Shown here: positions 4,945-11,446 of the stretch, one piece after another
Numbering within the stretch: position 1 is the stretch's first letter
Layout of the letters: every line of letters starts with the position of its first letter
Notes under the pieces: generated by a model
The model's input: only the letters and a program-made list of their open reading frames with translations
What the model was told of the DNA's origin: nothing
The model's database searches: none
Origin: an uncultured Ruminococcus sp.
Lineage (GTDB): Bacteria; Bacillota; Clostridia; Oscillospirales; Ruminococcaceae
Length of the DNA: 11,446 nucleotides
Assembly: GCA_905199285.1 (NCBI GenBank)
Contig: CAJKFZ010000076.1
Span: 1 to 11,446, forward strand
Reading direction: 5' to 3'
Position numbers and translations under genes: made by a program

Positions 4945-5898
4945 CTACTTTGTGTTGTGAATATCCCAGCGGAAGTTCGTAAGCTTTGCAGCTTTGGTAT
5001 TATCAAGCATATTATTATTCTCAAGCTTAGAAATATCAAGATAGCGATAATTAGTTTTTTCTTCCTTATTTCCGCCGAAAAGTCCCTTGATCTTGGAAAA
5101 TGTTCCGCCGGGAGTTTTCTGTAAAACAGCTCCGAGACTATGGTTCTCACGCATAAATGAGATAATATCCGCCGCAGTTGTAAGAAGTTTGTCGCTTACA
5201 TTATAAACTCCGGCATAGGTCATATCATCGGCATTTTTTACATAACACAGAATAAAATCCACGAGATTATGTACACAGCACATCTGAAAGCCGTTTTGTC
5301 CTTTACCAAGAACAAATTTTGTACCATCTTTCGGATCGGTTATCTTAGCAACAAGATTATCTGTGAAGTGGAGCGTATAAACCGGTGAAAATCTTGTTAT
5401 ACATCCCATAACATTTTTATGATGCTGCAATTCTGAAACAAATGCCTTTTCCGACTCCAGTTTCAAATTTGCATAATTCGTTATCGGCTTCAGATCGCCG
5501 TCTTCTCTTATCGGTTCACGTGTTTTTGGGAAATCGTAAACCTGATCTGTACTGAGAAGAATTATTTTTCCAACATTTTCTGTCATAGCATAGCGATAGA
5601 TAAATTTATCGCATTGCTTTGCCTCGTTCATTTCCTTTTCGGTAATAATTGGTCCAAGATCGTTATCGACCGTACAAGCGCCATGAATAAGAACATCGAC
5701 CTTATTATTCTCAAAAATTTCAGCATAGGCATTTTTATCATTAGGAAGCGCCTGAATAAAGGAATAATTAAGCTTACCCTCATTATAATTACCGGGTTCT
5801 CTGTCTACAGCGATAACAGCATATCCTTTTTTCAGGAGTCCTGAGCAGATATGCTGACCGATAAGTCCGCATCCGCCCGTTACAACAACAGTATCCAT
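4945..5898 (-). CDS. NAD(P)-dependent epimerase/dehydratase, extended SDR family
   Basis: This 317-aa cytoplasmic protein has the extended short-chain dehydrogenase fold found in nucleotide-sugar epimerases, dehydratases and reductases. The Rossmann dinucleotide motif is GGCGLIG (8-14), with an acidic Asp32 at the end of the second strand (VDRE) that favours NAD(H). LLSTDQVYD (114-122) carries the catalytic Ser/Thr region, and YANLK (142-146) is the Tyr-x-x-x-Lys pair. The C-terminal half is the variable substrate domain and does not match GalE, RmlB or RmlD closely enough for me to name a substrate. The start is ATG at 5898, with AAGAGG at 5911-5916 as a rather distant ribosome binding site. 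It lies 84 nt downstream of the solute-binding protein with no convincing terminator between them, so readthrough from that promoter is possible. Confidence 0.85.
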   Translation of the reverse strand: MDTVVVTGGCGLIGQHICSGLLKKGYAVIAVDREPGNYNEGKLNYSFIQALPNDKNAYAEIFENNKVDVLIHGACTVDNDLGPIITEKEMNEAKQCDKFIYRYAMTENVGKIILLSTDQVYDFPKTREPIREDGDLKPITNYANLKLESEKAFVSELQHHKNVMGCITRFSPVYTLHFTDNLVAKITDPKDGTKFVLGKGQNGFQMCCVHNLVDFILCYVKNADDMTYAGVYNVSDKLLTTAADIISFMRENHSLGAVLQKTPGGTFSKIKGLFGGNKEEKTNYRYLDISKLENNNMLDNTKAAKLTNFRWDIHNTK

Positions 5899-5982
5899 TA
5901 TCTATCTTAGCCTCTTTTCTGAAATATAAATTTCCATAATATTATCATGATTTATTTCTGCGTTTATCAGACAAATTAAAAA

Positions 5983-7398
5983 TTATTTTTTAGCCTCTTC
6001 GTTGATCTCATCAATATAGGTCTGAACTGTTGCATAGATCGAATCATAAGTTTCATTCCACGGAATTCCTCTTGATGAAAGACGAAGATTATCATCGATA
6101 ACCTTTCCGCAATCATTTGAAACGCCTCTTGAAATATCAATAACAGGATTTTCGCTCGCAAGTCTATTCATTTCCGTTCTCATTTCAACCATTTCTTCAG
6201 TCCAGCCGTAATCATCCATAAATATCGAATCTGCAATTGCGCATGATTCCTCGTCAAGTATACAAAAACGCTTGCAATCAAGATATTTTGCAACACCCTC
6301 CGGATTTTGTCCGCCCTTAACAAATGAATACGCTTCTACTCCTGCAGGAGTATAATATGCGTCAGCTTCAGGATCCTTCGGCATAGGAACGAAGAAAACG
6401 TCTTCGCCGTATTTTGCTTTCCAGATTTCCGGCTTAGCATAAAGTTCATGAAGTCCTACAGGATAGAACAGGAGCTTTCCCTCTCCTATATAATTCGGTC
6501 TGGCATCCCAGCCGTAATCGCCGACTCCGATAGCGATAAGATTCTGCTGATACAGCTCATACATCCAGTTCTGCACACGTTCCATAGCCGGATCGCTTAG
6601 ATTGCTCACAAGCTTTCCGTCCTCAATGCCGATAGGCGGAACGCCTATAGTATCAATAAGACCAAATTCAAACCACCAGCCGTCAATTCCGTAACGCTGA
6701 TTATCGGTATCAACAAAGCTTTCGAGCATAGACTGGAATGCATCCCAAGTCCACTCGCCTTTTTCATAAAGCTCAGCAGGATCATCAAGACCTGCCTCCT
6801 GCATAGTCTTTCTGTTATAGACAGTTGCAACAACATCTCCAGTCATCTGTGCAACGGCAGTATAGTGTTCTCCATCCCACATAATACTGTCATTTACCTC
6901 TTTAACGTCTTTCCAGAGAGGCGATTCAAAATCTATATAGTCATCAGCAGGCACAAACATACCTCTGATTGCACCCTTTGGAATAGCGTCAAGATCGCCG
7001 GCATAGAAAAAATCTATGCCCTCATCGCTGCTTATAGCCTGAGCAAGCTTATCGTAGCGTTCGCTGAACGAAACCTTATGGAATTCAATATTTCCGCCGT
7101 AAGCCTCTTGAAAGATAACAAGATCAGCAGGAGTAGTTTTTCCCGAAGAATCCGGGTTTATATCCCAAGTTGACATCCACTTGATAGTTTTATTTGAAAG
7201 TTCGCCCGTAAGGAGAGAGTCCGTATCACTATTGATTCTTTCAACTATCTGATCTCTTTTCTCCTGCGGCATAGTCTGATCTTCGTATTTATTTTCGTCT
7301 TCAGATTTACTGTCAGAGTTTCCGCTTCCGCAAGCTGATACAGAAAAAGCAGCAGTTGTTATAAGCAGTGCGCTGAGGAATGCTTTTAATTTTTTCAT
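5983..7398 (-). CDS. Extracellular solute-binding lipoprotein (ABC family 1, sugar type)
   Basis: This 471-aa protein would be the lipid-anchored substrate receptor of an ABC importer on the outer face of the membrane. It has a lipoprotein signal peptide: KKLK, a hydrophobic core, then the lipobox VSAC with Cys23 as the acylated residue, followed by an acidic, Ser-rich linker (GSGNSDSKSEDE). The mature part resembles family 1 carbohydrate-binding proteins: an early hydrophobic strand, GIDFFYAGD near 125-133, a VYNRKTMQEAGL segment, and GEWTWDAFQSM, the common WTWD signature. Many Trp and Tyr residues fit carbohydrate stacking. The start has AAAGGAGT seven bases upstream. No permease or ATPase gene is next to it, so its transporter, or another role such as sensing, must lie elsewhere. 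Substrate unknown. Confidence 0.92.
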   Translation of the reverse strand: MKKLKAFLSALLITTAAFSVSACGSGNSDSKSEDENKYEDQTMPQEKRDQIVERINSDTDSLLTGELSNKTIKWMSTWDINPDSSGKTTPADLVIFQEAYGGNIEFHKVSFSERYDKLAQAISSDEGIDFFYAGDLDAIPKGAIRGMFVPADDYIDFESPLWKDVKEVNDSIMWDGEHYTAVAQMTGDVVATVYNRKTMQEAGLDDPAELYEKGEWTWDAFQSMLESFVDTDNQRYGIDGWWFEFGLIDTIGVPPIGIEDGKLVSNLSDPAMERVQNWMYELYQQNLIAIGVGDYGWDARPNYIGEGKLLFYPVGLHELYAKPEIWKAKYGEDVFFVPMPKDPEADAYYTPAGVEAYSFVKGGQNPEGVAKYLDCKRFCILDEESCAIADSIFMDDYGWTEEMVEMRTEMNRLASENPVIDISRGVSNDCGKVIDDNLRLSSRGIPWNETYDSIYATVQTYIDEINEEAKK

Positions 7399-7463
7399 TT
7401 ATAAAACTCCTTTATTAAAACCTGCCCTGAGAGAAAGGCAATTTAATCACACACTTTTCTTTT

Positions 7464-7493
7464 ATTATAACATTTTTAAGCCTGCAATGTCAA
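7464..7493 (-). promoter_or_regulatory. Near-perfect SigA promoter for the solute-binding protein
   Basis: On the - strand TTGACA (7493-7488) and TATAAT (7469-7464) are both exact consensus hexamers, separated by 18 nt. Transcription would start about 58 nt before the start codon. This is the strongest promoter in the window and predicts high basal expression unless a repressor acts. A weak TGCC/GGCA hairpin lies in the leader, but I see no clear operator. Confidence 0.88.
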
Positions 7494-7606
7494 TATTCAT
7501 TTTTCATATAAATATCGCAGAATAATAGTGATTTTACACATTAAAAGCTCTTTAAGATATATCCAAACAGTTGATTTCGACAATTTTTATCTAATTCAAA
7601 TTCAGT

Positions 7607-8281
7607 TTACCTACTTTTGCAAACACCTCCGGTTATAACAAAAGCACAGTTTTCACGAAGATTGCAGACCGCACAGCCTTTTTTTCCACGTTCAATAGGT
7701 TCATCTGAAATTCCGATGATAGCTGTAACAGACTTTGATGGAATAAGTATGCTGTTTTCGGTCGCCGTAAGACCTATTCTTCTATGAGCATTAAGAGCCG
7801 AAAGAATATCCGATTGAAGCGATATCGACAGATCTCCATATCCGGGACTGAATCTCCATGTACGGTATGCCGCACTGATTTCCGAAAATATCTCTTTCTC
7901 TGCTCTGTCGCAGACCTGTTCAATTGCGGCGCTGCAAATACAGTCCACTGCAAGAGATTCCGCCATGCTGATAACAGCCGACTGTCTTATAAGCTTATCT
8001 GCCTCGGATGAAAGTGTTGCGGCAAGAATCACGGCTCTTTCACACCCTGACAGATGCTTTTTCACGTCATTTCCAATCAGAACTGATGCAACTGCACCGA
8101 GTTTTATTCCTTCGTCAACTTGTTCAACAGTCGTTTCACGATAAACGTATTTCGGATGAACGCTCTTTCGCACTAAAAGCTCTGCTTTATCAAGAAGCTC
8201 CGCAACATTTTTGTCCGGTTCACCACGAACTCCCATATATCGGGCAGCTTCTTTTTTTGAGATAGGTTCAAGCCGCATCAT
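7607..8281 (-). CDS. Stand-alone activation-domain protein for cobalamin-dependent methionine synthase
   Basis: In full-length MetH the C-terminal activation domain binds S-adenosylmethionine and remethylates oxidised cobalamin. This 224-aa protein carries that domain as a separate polypeptide. The key evidence is RFSPGYGD (143-150), the SAM-binding Arg-x-x-x-Pro-Gly-Tyr-Gly region, followed by the typical AHRRIGLTAT (165-174) and PSKSVTAIIGIS (181-192). The C-terminus has four cysteines (203, 206, 212, 221) in a Cys-x2-Cys-x5-Cys-x8-Cys array that might bind a metal. The N-terminal 140 residues are helical and less conserved. Its ATG overlaps the metF TGA (ATGA), so translation is coupled. 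MetH itself is not in the window. The frame starts with two ATG codons; I give the first. Confidence 0.85.
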   Translation of the reverse strand: MMRLEPISKKEAARYMGVRGEPDKNVAELLDKAELLVRKSVHPKYVYRETTVEQVDEGIKLGAVASVLIGNDVKKHLSGCERAVILAATLSSEADKLIRQSAVISMAESLAVDCICSAAIEQVCDRAEKEIFSEISAAYRTWRFSPGYGDLSISLQSDILSALNAHRRIGLTATENSILIPSKSVTAIIGISDEPIERGKKGCAVCNLRENCAFVITGGVCKSR

Positions 8282-9138
8282 GTATTCAACACACCCGAAA
8301 CTGCTTCGCTGATTTTTCTTGCAACATAGGCATTATTCATCGTATAAAGATGAATTCCGTCAACACCGTTTGCAGCGAGATCAATTATCTGATTAACAGC
8401 ATAGGCAATTCCGGCATCACGCAATGCGTCGGGATTATGCTCATATTTCTGCATGATCTTAACAAATTTATTCGGCAGACTTGCTCCGCAGGTCGTTACC
8501 ATACGTTCTATCTGATTTTTATTGACAACGGGCATTATTCCGGCTTCGATCGGAACATTTATCCCGGCTAACATTGCTTTCTCACGGAATTCGTAGAAGT
8601 AATTATTGTCAAAAAACAGTTGAGAAATAAGATGATCTGCTCCTGCCTCTACCTTTTTACGAAGATTCATTATATCATCGAACAAGTTTTCGGAATCAGG
8701 ATGTCCCTCAGGGTAGCAAGCTCCGGCAATATCGAAATCCCCCTTCGACTTGATAAAAGTAATAAGATTACTTGCATGAAGAAAATCGTGTTTCTGAGGA
8801 ATATCCGGATTTATATCTCCTCGGAGTGCAAGAATATTCTCGATTCCCCTCGACTTTATTTCATCAAGAGTTGTTGAAATCTCCTCACGAGTATAATTTA
8901 TGCATGGAAGATGTATAACCGGAGTAATTCCGGTTTCCTTGATTCTTGAAGCGATCTCGCAAGCTAATCCACCATTTCCGCTTCCTCCGGCACTGTATGT
9001 TACACTGATAAAGTCTGGCTCAAGGTCATGCAGCTCATCAATGGTCTTATAAATAGTATCTATAGAGCTTGTTTTTTTCGGTGGAAAAACTTCAAAAGAA
9101 AACACTGTTTTTTTACTGAAAATATCTTTGATTCTCAT
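8278..9138 (-). CDS. metF: 5,10-methylenetetrahydrofolate reductase
   Basis: MetF reduces 5,10-methylene-THF to 5-methyl-THF with a flavin cofactor, providing the methyl group for methionine synthesis. The 286-aa product is a full-length TIM-barrel MTHFR. Landmarks are FSFEVFPPK (13-21) with the catalytic Glu16, HLPCIN (76-81), LRGD (105-108) with the conserved Asp, AGACYPEGHPDS (138-149), QLFFDN (173-178) and AGIMPV in the second half. AAAGGAG (9146-9152) precedes the ATG by seven bases. It starts 17 nt after ung and overlaps the methionine-synthase activation gene by 4 nt. That pairing fits a cobalamin-dependent methionine cycle. No MetV-like partner, which accompanies MetF in many acetogens, is seen beside it. 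Confidence 0.96.
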   Translation of the reverse strand: MRIKDIFSKKTVFSFEVFPPKKTSSIDTIYKTIDELHDLEPDFISVTYSAGGSGNGGLACEIASRIKETGITPVIHLPCINYTREEISTTLDEIKSRGIENILALRGDINPDIPQKHDFLHASNLITFIKSKGDFDIAGACYPEGHPDSENLFDDIMNLRKKVEAGADHLISQLFFDNNYFYEFREKAMLAGINVPIEAGIMPVVNKNQIERMVTTCGASLPNKFVKIMQKYEHNPDALRDAGIAYAVNQIIDLAANGVDGIHLYTMNNAYVARKISEAVSGVLNT

Positions 9139-9155
9139 AATAATTCTCCTTTAAA

Positions 9156-9827
9156 TCAGTCTATCGACCAATCAATCTCGCCCATGCCATTGGCTTTAAG
9201 AAATTCATTCGCCTTAGAAAAATGTCTACAGCCAAAAAATCCATTATAAGCCGAAAGCGGACTCGGGTGCGCTGATTTCAGAATAAGATGATTTGGATTG
9301 TTGATAAACATCTGTTTAGACTTTGCGTCAGCTCCCCACAGCATAAAAACCATAGGCTTTTCACGCTTATCAAGAAGCTTTATTACATCTGTTGTGAAGT
9401 TTTCCCAGCCAAGACCGTGATGACTGCGAGCCTGATTTGCTCTTACCGTAAGGACTGAATTAAGAAGTAAAACTCCGTCTTTCGCCCATTTTGTAAGTTC
9501 GCCGTGCTTTCCGAGATTATCAATTCCAACATCGTCACGAATCTCTTTAAATATATTCACCAGCGACGGCGGAGGAACGATCCCTTTGCGAACCGAGAAA
9601 CTCAGTCCATGAGCCTGACCTTCGCCGTGATACGGATCCTGACCGATAATCACACACTTTACATCATTATATGATGTAAGCTTCATTGCGTTGAAAATAT
9701 CATACATTCCCGGATAAATTCTCTGTGTTTTGTATTCGTTAATAAGCTTCTGTCTTAGCTGAAGATAATATTCTTTTTCAAATTCATCTTTAAGAAGCTC
9801 GTCCCATTCGTTTTCAAAATTAACCAT
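9156..9827 (-). CDS. ung: Uracil-DNA glycosylase, family 1
   Basis: This enzyme removes uracil from DNA at the start of base excision repair. The 223-aa protein is the standard length. The catalytic water-activating motif GQDPYH is at 62-67 (Asp64) and the minor-groove loop HPSPLS at 187-192 (His187), the same residue numbers as in the E. coli enzyme. PPPSL (85-89) forms the Pro-rich loop, and LLLNSVLTV (120-128) is the uracil-pocket strand with its conserved Asn. GGAG at 9834-9837 precedes the ATG by six bases. It is followed after 17 nt by metF, suggesting one transcript. Nothing is missing or unusual. Confidence 0.97.
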   Translation of the reverse strand: MVNFENEWDELLKDEFEKEYYLQLRQKLINEYKTQRIYPGMYDIFNAMKLTSYNDVKCVIIGQDPYHGEGQAHGLSFSVRKGIVPPPSLVNIFKEIRDDVGIDNLGKHGELTKWAKDGVLLLNSVLTVRANQARSHHGLGWENFTTDVIKLLDKREKPMVFMLWGADAKSKQMFINNPNHLILKSAHPSPLSAYNGFFGCRHFSKANEFLKANGMGEIDWSID

Positions 9828-9856
9828 ATTTCACTCCATTGACGTATATCACAATA

Positions 9857-9873
9857 GGGCGGATAAACCGCCC
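9857..9873. other. GC-rich hairpin between the DUF2500-like gene and ung
   Basis: GGGCGG and CCGCCC form a 6-bp stem around ATAAA, 14 nt after the stop codon of the DUF2500-like gene. In the direction of transcription (-) it is followed by TATTGTG rather than a T-tract, so it is at most a weak terminator or an RNA-processing or stability element. ung may depend on readthrough through it or on an unrecognised promoter. Confidence 0.45.
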
Positions 9874-9887
9874 CCTTGCGTTTATTT

Positions 9888-10349
9888 TTAATTGTAAACT
9901 GTATCCTCGTAATATTTAAATTTAACCAGCGTATTCCGCTTATATGTCAGCGAGCCTTGCTGATTGAAAGGCATTTTTTCATAAGCCTCAGGCGAACATT
10001 GTATTGCTATTTTCTGTCCTTTTCTCGTTACAAAGACAAGCTCATAATATGCATCCTTGATCTCGATTTGTCCGGTACTTTCTATAACACGAAGCCGGTC
10101 GTCACTTTTTCTTATAAGCGTTGCCATTTCAACTATCGGTTCAGATGTTTTTCGTTGTTCGGTTCTGGAATTTGCTTCTCCGCTATTTACACGCTGCGAA
10201 CCGGAATTTTCTCCATTATCACTTTCCTCAAGAAAAATTGATAAAATGCGTCGGAAACGGCTTTTACCGCTGAAAAGAAAAATAATCACAATCAGTAAAA
10301 CGACAATTCCAGCCAACAGGATCAATAAATTTTTCAACTGTGGAGTCAT
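9888..10349 (-). CDS. Small membrane-anchored protein with a DUF2500-like C-terminal domain
   Basis: This 153-aa protein has one N-terminal transmembrane helix (about residues 7-27, leucine/isoleucine/valine-rich), followed by a basic KSRFRR stretch. By the positive-inside rule this puts the C-terminal part in the cytoplasm. Residues 42-71 are a low-complexity Ser/Asn/Glu/Arg linker. The C-terminal 80 residues form a compact, probably beta-rich domain: YYELVFVTRKGQKIAIQC, then YEKMPFNQQGSLTYKRNTLVKF. The closing pattern of Gly-x-Leu-Thr-Tyr with a final Phe resembles DUF2500 (YhhM-like) proteins, whose function is unknown. The assignment rests on pattern memory and is tentative. AAAGGA at 10358-10363 supports the start. 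It lies 52 nt after galE and 60 nt before ung in the same direction. Confidence 0.75.
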   Translation of the reverse strand: MTPQLKNLLILLAGIVVLLIVIIFLFSGKSRFRRILSIFLEESDNGENSGSQRVNSGEANSRTEQRKTSEPIVEMATLIRKSDDRLRVIESTGQIEIKDAYYELVFVTRKGQKIAIQCSPEAYEKMPFNQQGSLTYKRNTLVKFKYYEDTVYN

Positions 10350-10401
10350 TTATACATTCCTTTCTTTCAGAATATGCTATGTTATTCTTATAGTGATAGT
10401 C

Positions 10402-11415
10402 TTAGTTTATTCCATTTGGATTAAGCTTTGTGAAATTCCAGCTATCGGCGCACATTTCATCTATATCAGCCTTTGCCTCCCAGCCGAAGAGCTTCTTTGC
10501 TTTTGAAGCATCGGCAAAGCAGGTTGCAATATCACCTGAACGACGAGGTGCGATTCTCTTGTTTATAGGCTTTCCGCAGGCCTTTTCGTAAGCCGCAACA
10601 ACTTCAAGAACACTCGAACCCTTTCCTGTTCCGAGATTTACAGCTTCAAAGCCCTTATTCTTCATAGCATAGTCAATTGCGCAAACGTGACCGGAAGCGA
10701 GGTCTTCCACATGGATATAATCCCTCACACCTGTTCCGTCAGGAGTATCATAGTCGTTGCCGTAAACACTTAGCTGCTCCAGTTTTCCTGCGGCAACCTG
10801 TGCAATATACGGAACAAGATTATTTGGAATTCCATTCGGATCTTCCCCGATAAGACCGCTTTTATGCGCTCCGATAGGATTGAAATATCTGAGTGCAACA
10901 ACACTCATTTCAGCGTCCGCAACACAGCAGTCTTTAAGAATTTGTTCGATCATAACCTTGGTATAGCCGTATGGATTAGTTGCCGACGTTGGCATATCCT
11001 CGGTGTAAGGAGCAACGTTGTTCATTCCATAAACAGTTGCGGAGGAAGAAAAAACAATTCTCTTACATCCATTTTCACGCATAACACGAAGCAATACAAG
11101 CGTTCCGTGAATATTATTAGTGTAGTATTCAAGAGGCATCTTAACTGATTCGCCAACAGCCTTAAGTCCGGCAAAATGAACCACGGCATCAATACTATTC
11201 TCCTTAAAGATTTGTGTAACACCGTCATAATCGCACATATCGGTCTTATAGAACGTTATCTTTTTTCCGCTGATTTTTTCTATTCTATCTACAGCAGCTC
11301 TTTTTGAATTTGAAAGATTATCCATAACGACGATATCAAAATTATTTTTCAGAAGTTCAACACAAGTATGACTTCCGATAAAACCAGTTCCGCCTGTAAC
11401 AAGTATTTTTGACAT
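10402..11415 (-). CDS. galE: UDP-glucose 4-epimerase
   Basis: GalE interconverts UDP-glucose and UDP-galactose with tightly bound NAD+, serving galactose use (Leloir pathway) and supply of UDP-galactose for cell-surface glycans. The 337-aa product is full length and canonical. The Rossmann motif TGGTGFIG is at 7-14, MDNLSNS at 31-37, HFAGLKAVGES at 80-90, the catalytic Ser region SSSATVYG at 123-130, and the Tyr-x-x-x-Lys pair Tyr149/Lys153 in NPYGYTK. RYFNPIGAH, a GalE signature, lies just before position 185, and RDYIHVEDLA follows in the second half. AGAGGA at 11424-11429 precedes the ATG by eight bases. The promoter is probably to the right of the window. No galK or galT is nearby, which suggests a housekeeping UDP-galactose role more than a gal operon. 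Confidence 0.97.
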   Translation of the reverse strand: MSKILVTGGTGFIGSHTCVELLKNNFDIVVMDNLSNSKRAAVDRIEKISGKKITFYKTDMCDYDGVTQIFKENSIDAVVHFAGLKAVGESVKMPLEYYTNNIHGTLVLLRVMRENGCKRIVFSSSATVYGMNNVAPYTEDMPTSATNPYGYTKVMIEQILKDCCVADAEMSVVALRYFNPIGAHKSGLIGEDPNGIPNNLVPYIAQVAAGKLEQLSVYGNDYDTPDGTGVRDYIHVEDLASGHVCAIDYAMKNKGFEAVNLGTGKGSSVLEVVAAYEKACGKPINKRIAPRRSGDIATCFADASKAKKLFGWEAKADIDEMCADSWNFTKLNPNGIN

Positions 11416-11446
11416 AATATACGTCCTCTCATATATATTTCTATAC

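Noticed and set aside
7494..7606. Hidden small gene or terminator after the activation-protein gene
   Set aside because: The A/T-rich gap shows no ORF with a ribosome binding site and no stable hairpin with a T-tract.

Overview
The window looks like a chromosomal segment from a low-to-moderate-GC Bacillota of the Clostridia, most likely a Ruminococcus-type member of the Oscillospiraceae. This rests on the protein families (RqcP, a stand-alone MazG, a single HU, a stand-alone B12-methionine-synthase activation protein), on AAAGGAG/GGAGG ribosome binding sites and on SigA-like promoters. The genus is an inference. No phage, transposase, CRISPR array, tRNA or rRNA gene is visible. The content is mostly housekeeping.

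Layout. The left half (75-4869) is read on the + strand: a class I/II PLP aminotransferase; a heavily structured 298-nt gap; an unrecognised 173-aa protein closely followed by trpS; then mazG overlapping an HU gene, a terminator, a new promoter, a structured repeat and rqcP. The right half (4945-11415) is read on the - strand. In its transcription order it holds galE, a small DUF2500-like membrane protein, ung, metF overlapping a methionine-synthase activation protein, a lipoprotein solute-binding protein with a near-perfect promoter, and an SDR-family epimerase/dehydratase. The two halves converge on a hairpin at 4893-4920 with T-tracts on both sides.

How genes work together. mazG-hup-rqcP is a known Bacillota neighbourhood (nucleotide sanitation, nucleoid protein, ribosome quality control). 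Here it lacks the yabP/yabQ sporulation genes that often follow. metF and the activation protein belong to one-carbon/methionine metabolism: MetF supplies 5-methyl-THF, and the activation protein would reactivate a cobalamin-dependent MetH encoded elsewhere. The solute-binding protein has no permease partners in view.

Most interesting material. (1) Two inverted copies of a composite hairpin repeat lie at 1269-1431 and 4486-4584. Their large terminal stems differ in sequence but both pair. One copy carries an extra three-hairpin module, and the other sits in the rqcP 5' leader. (2) A separate structured leader (1444-1517, closed by a perfect 9-bp helix) precedes the unrecognised, apparently highly expressed 173-aa gene. 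(3) The HU protein has three cysteines and a rewritten DNA-binding arm. No complete new system can be claimed from the sequence alone.
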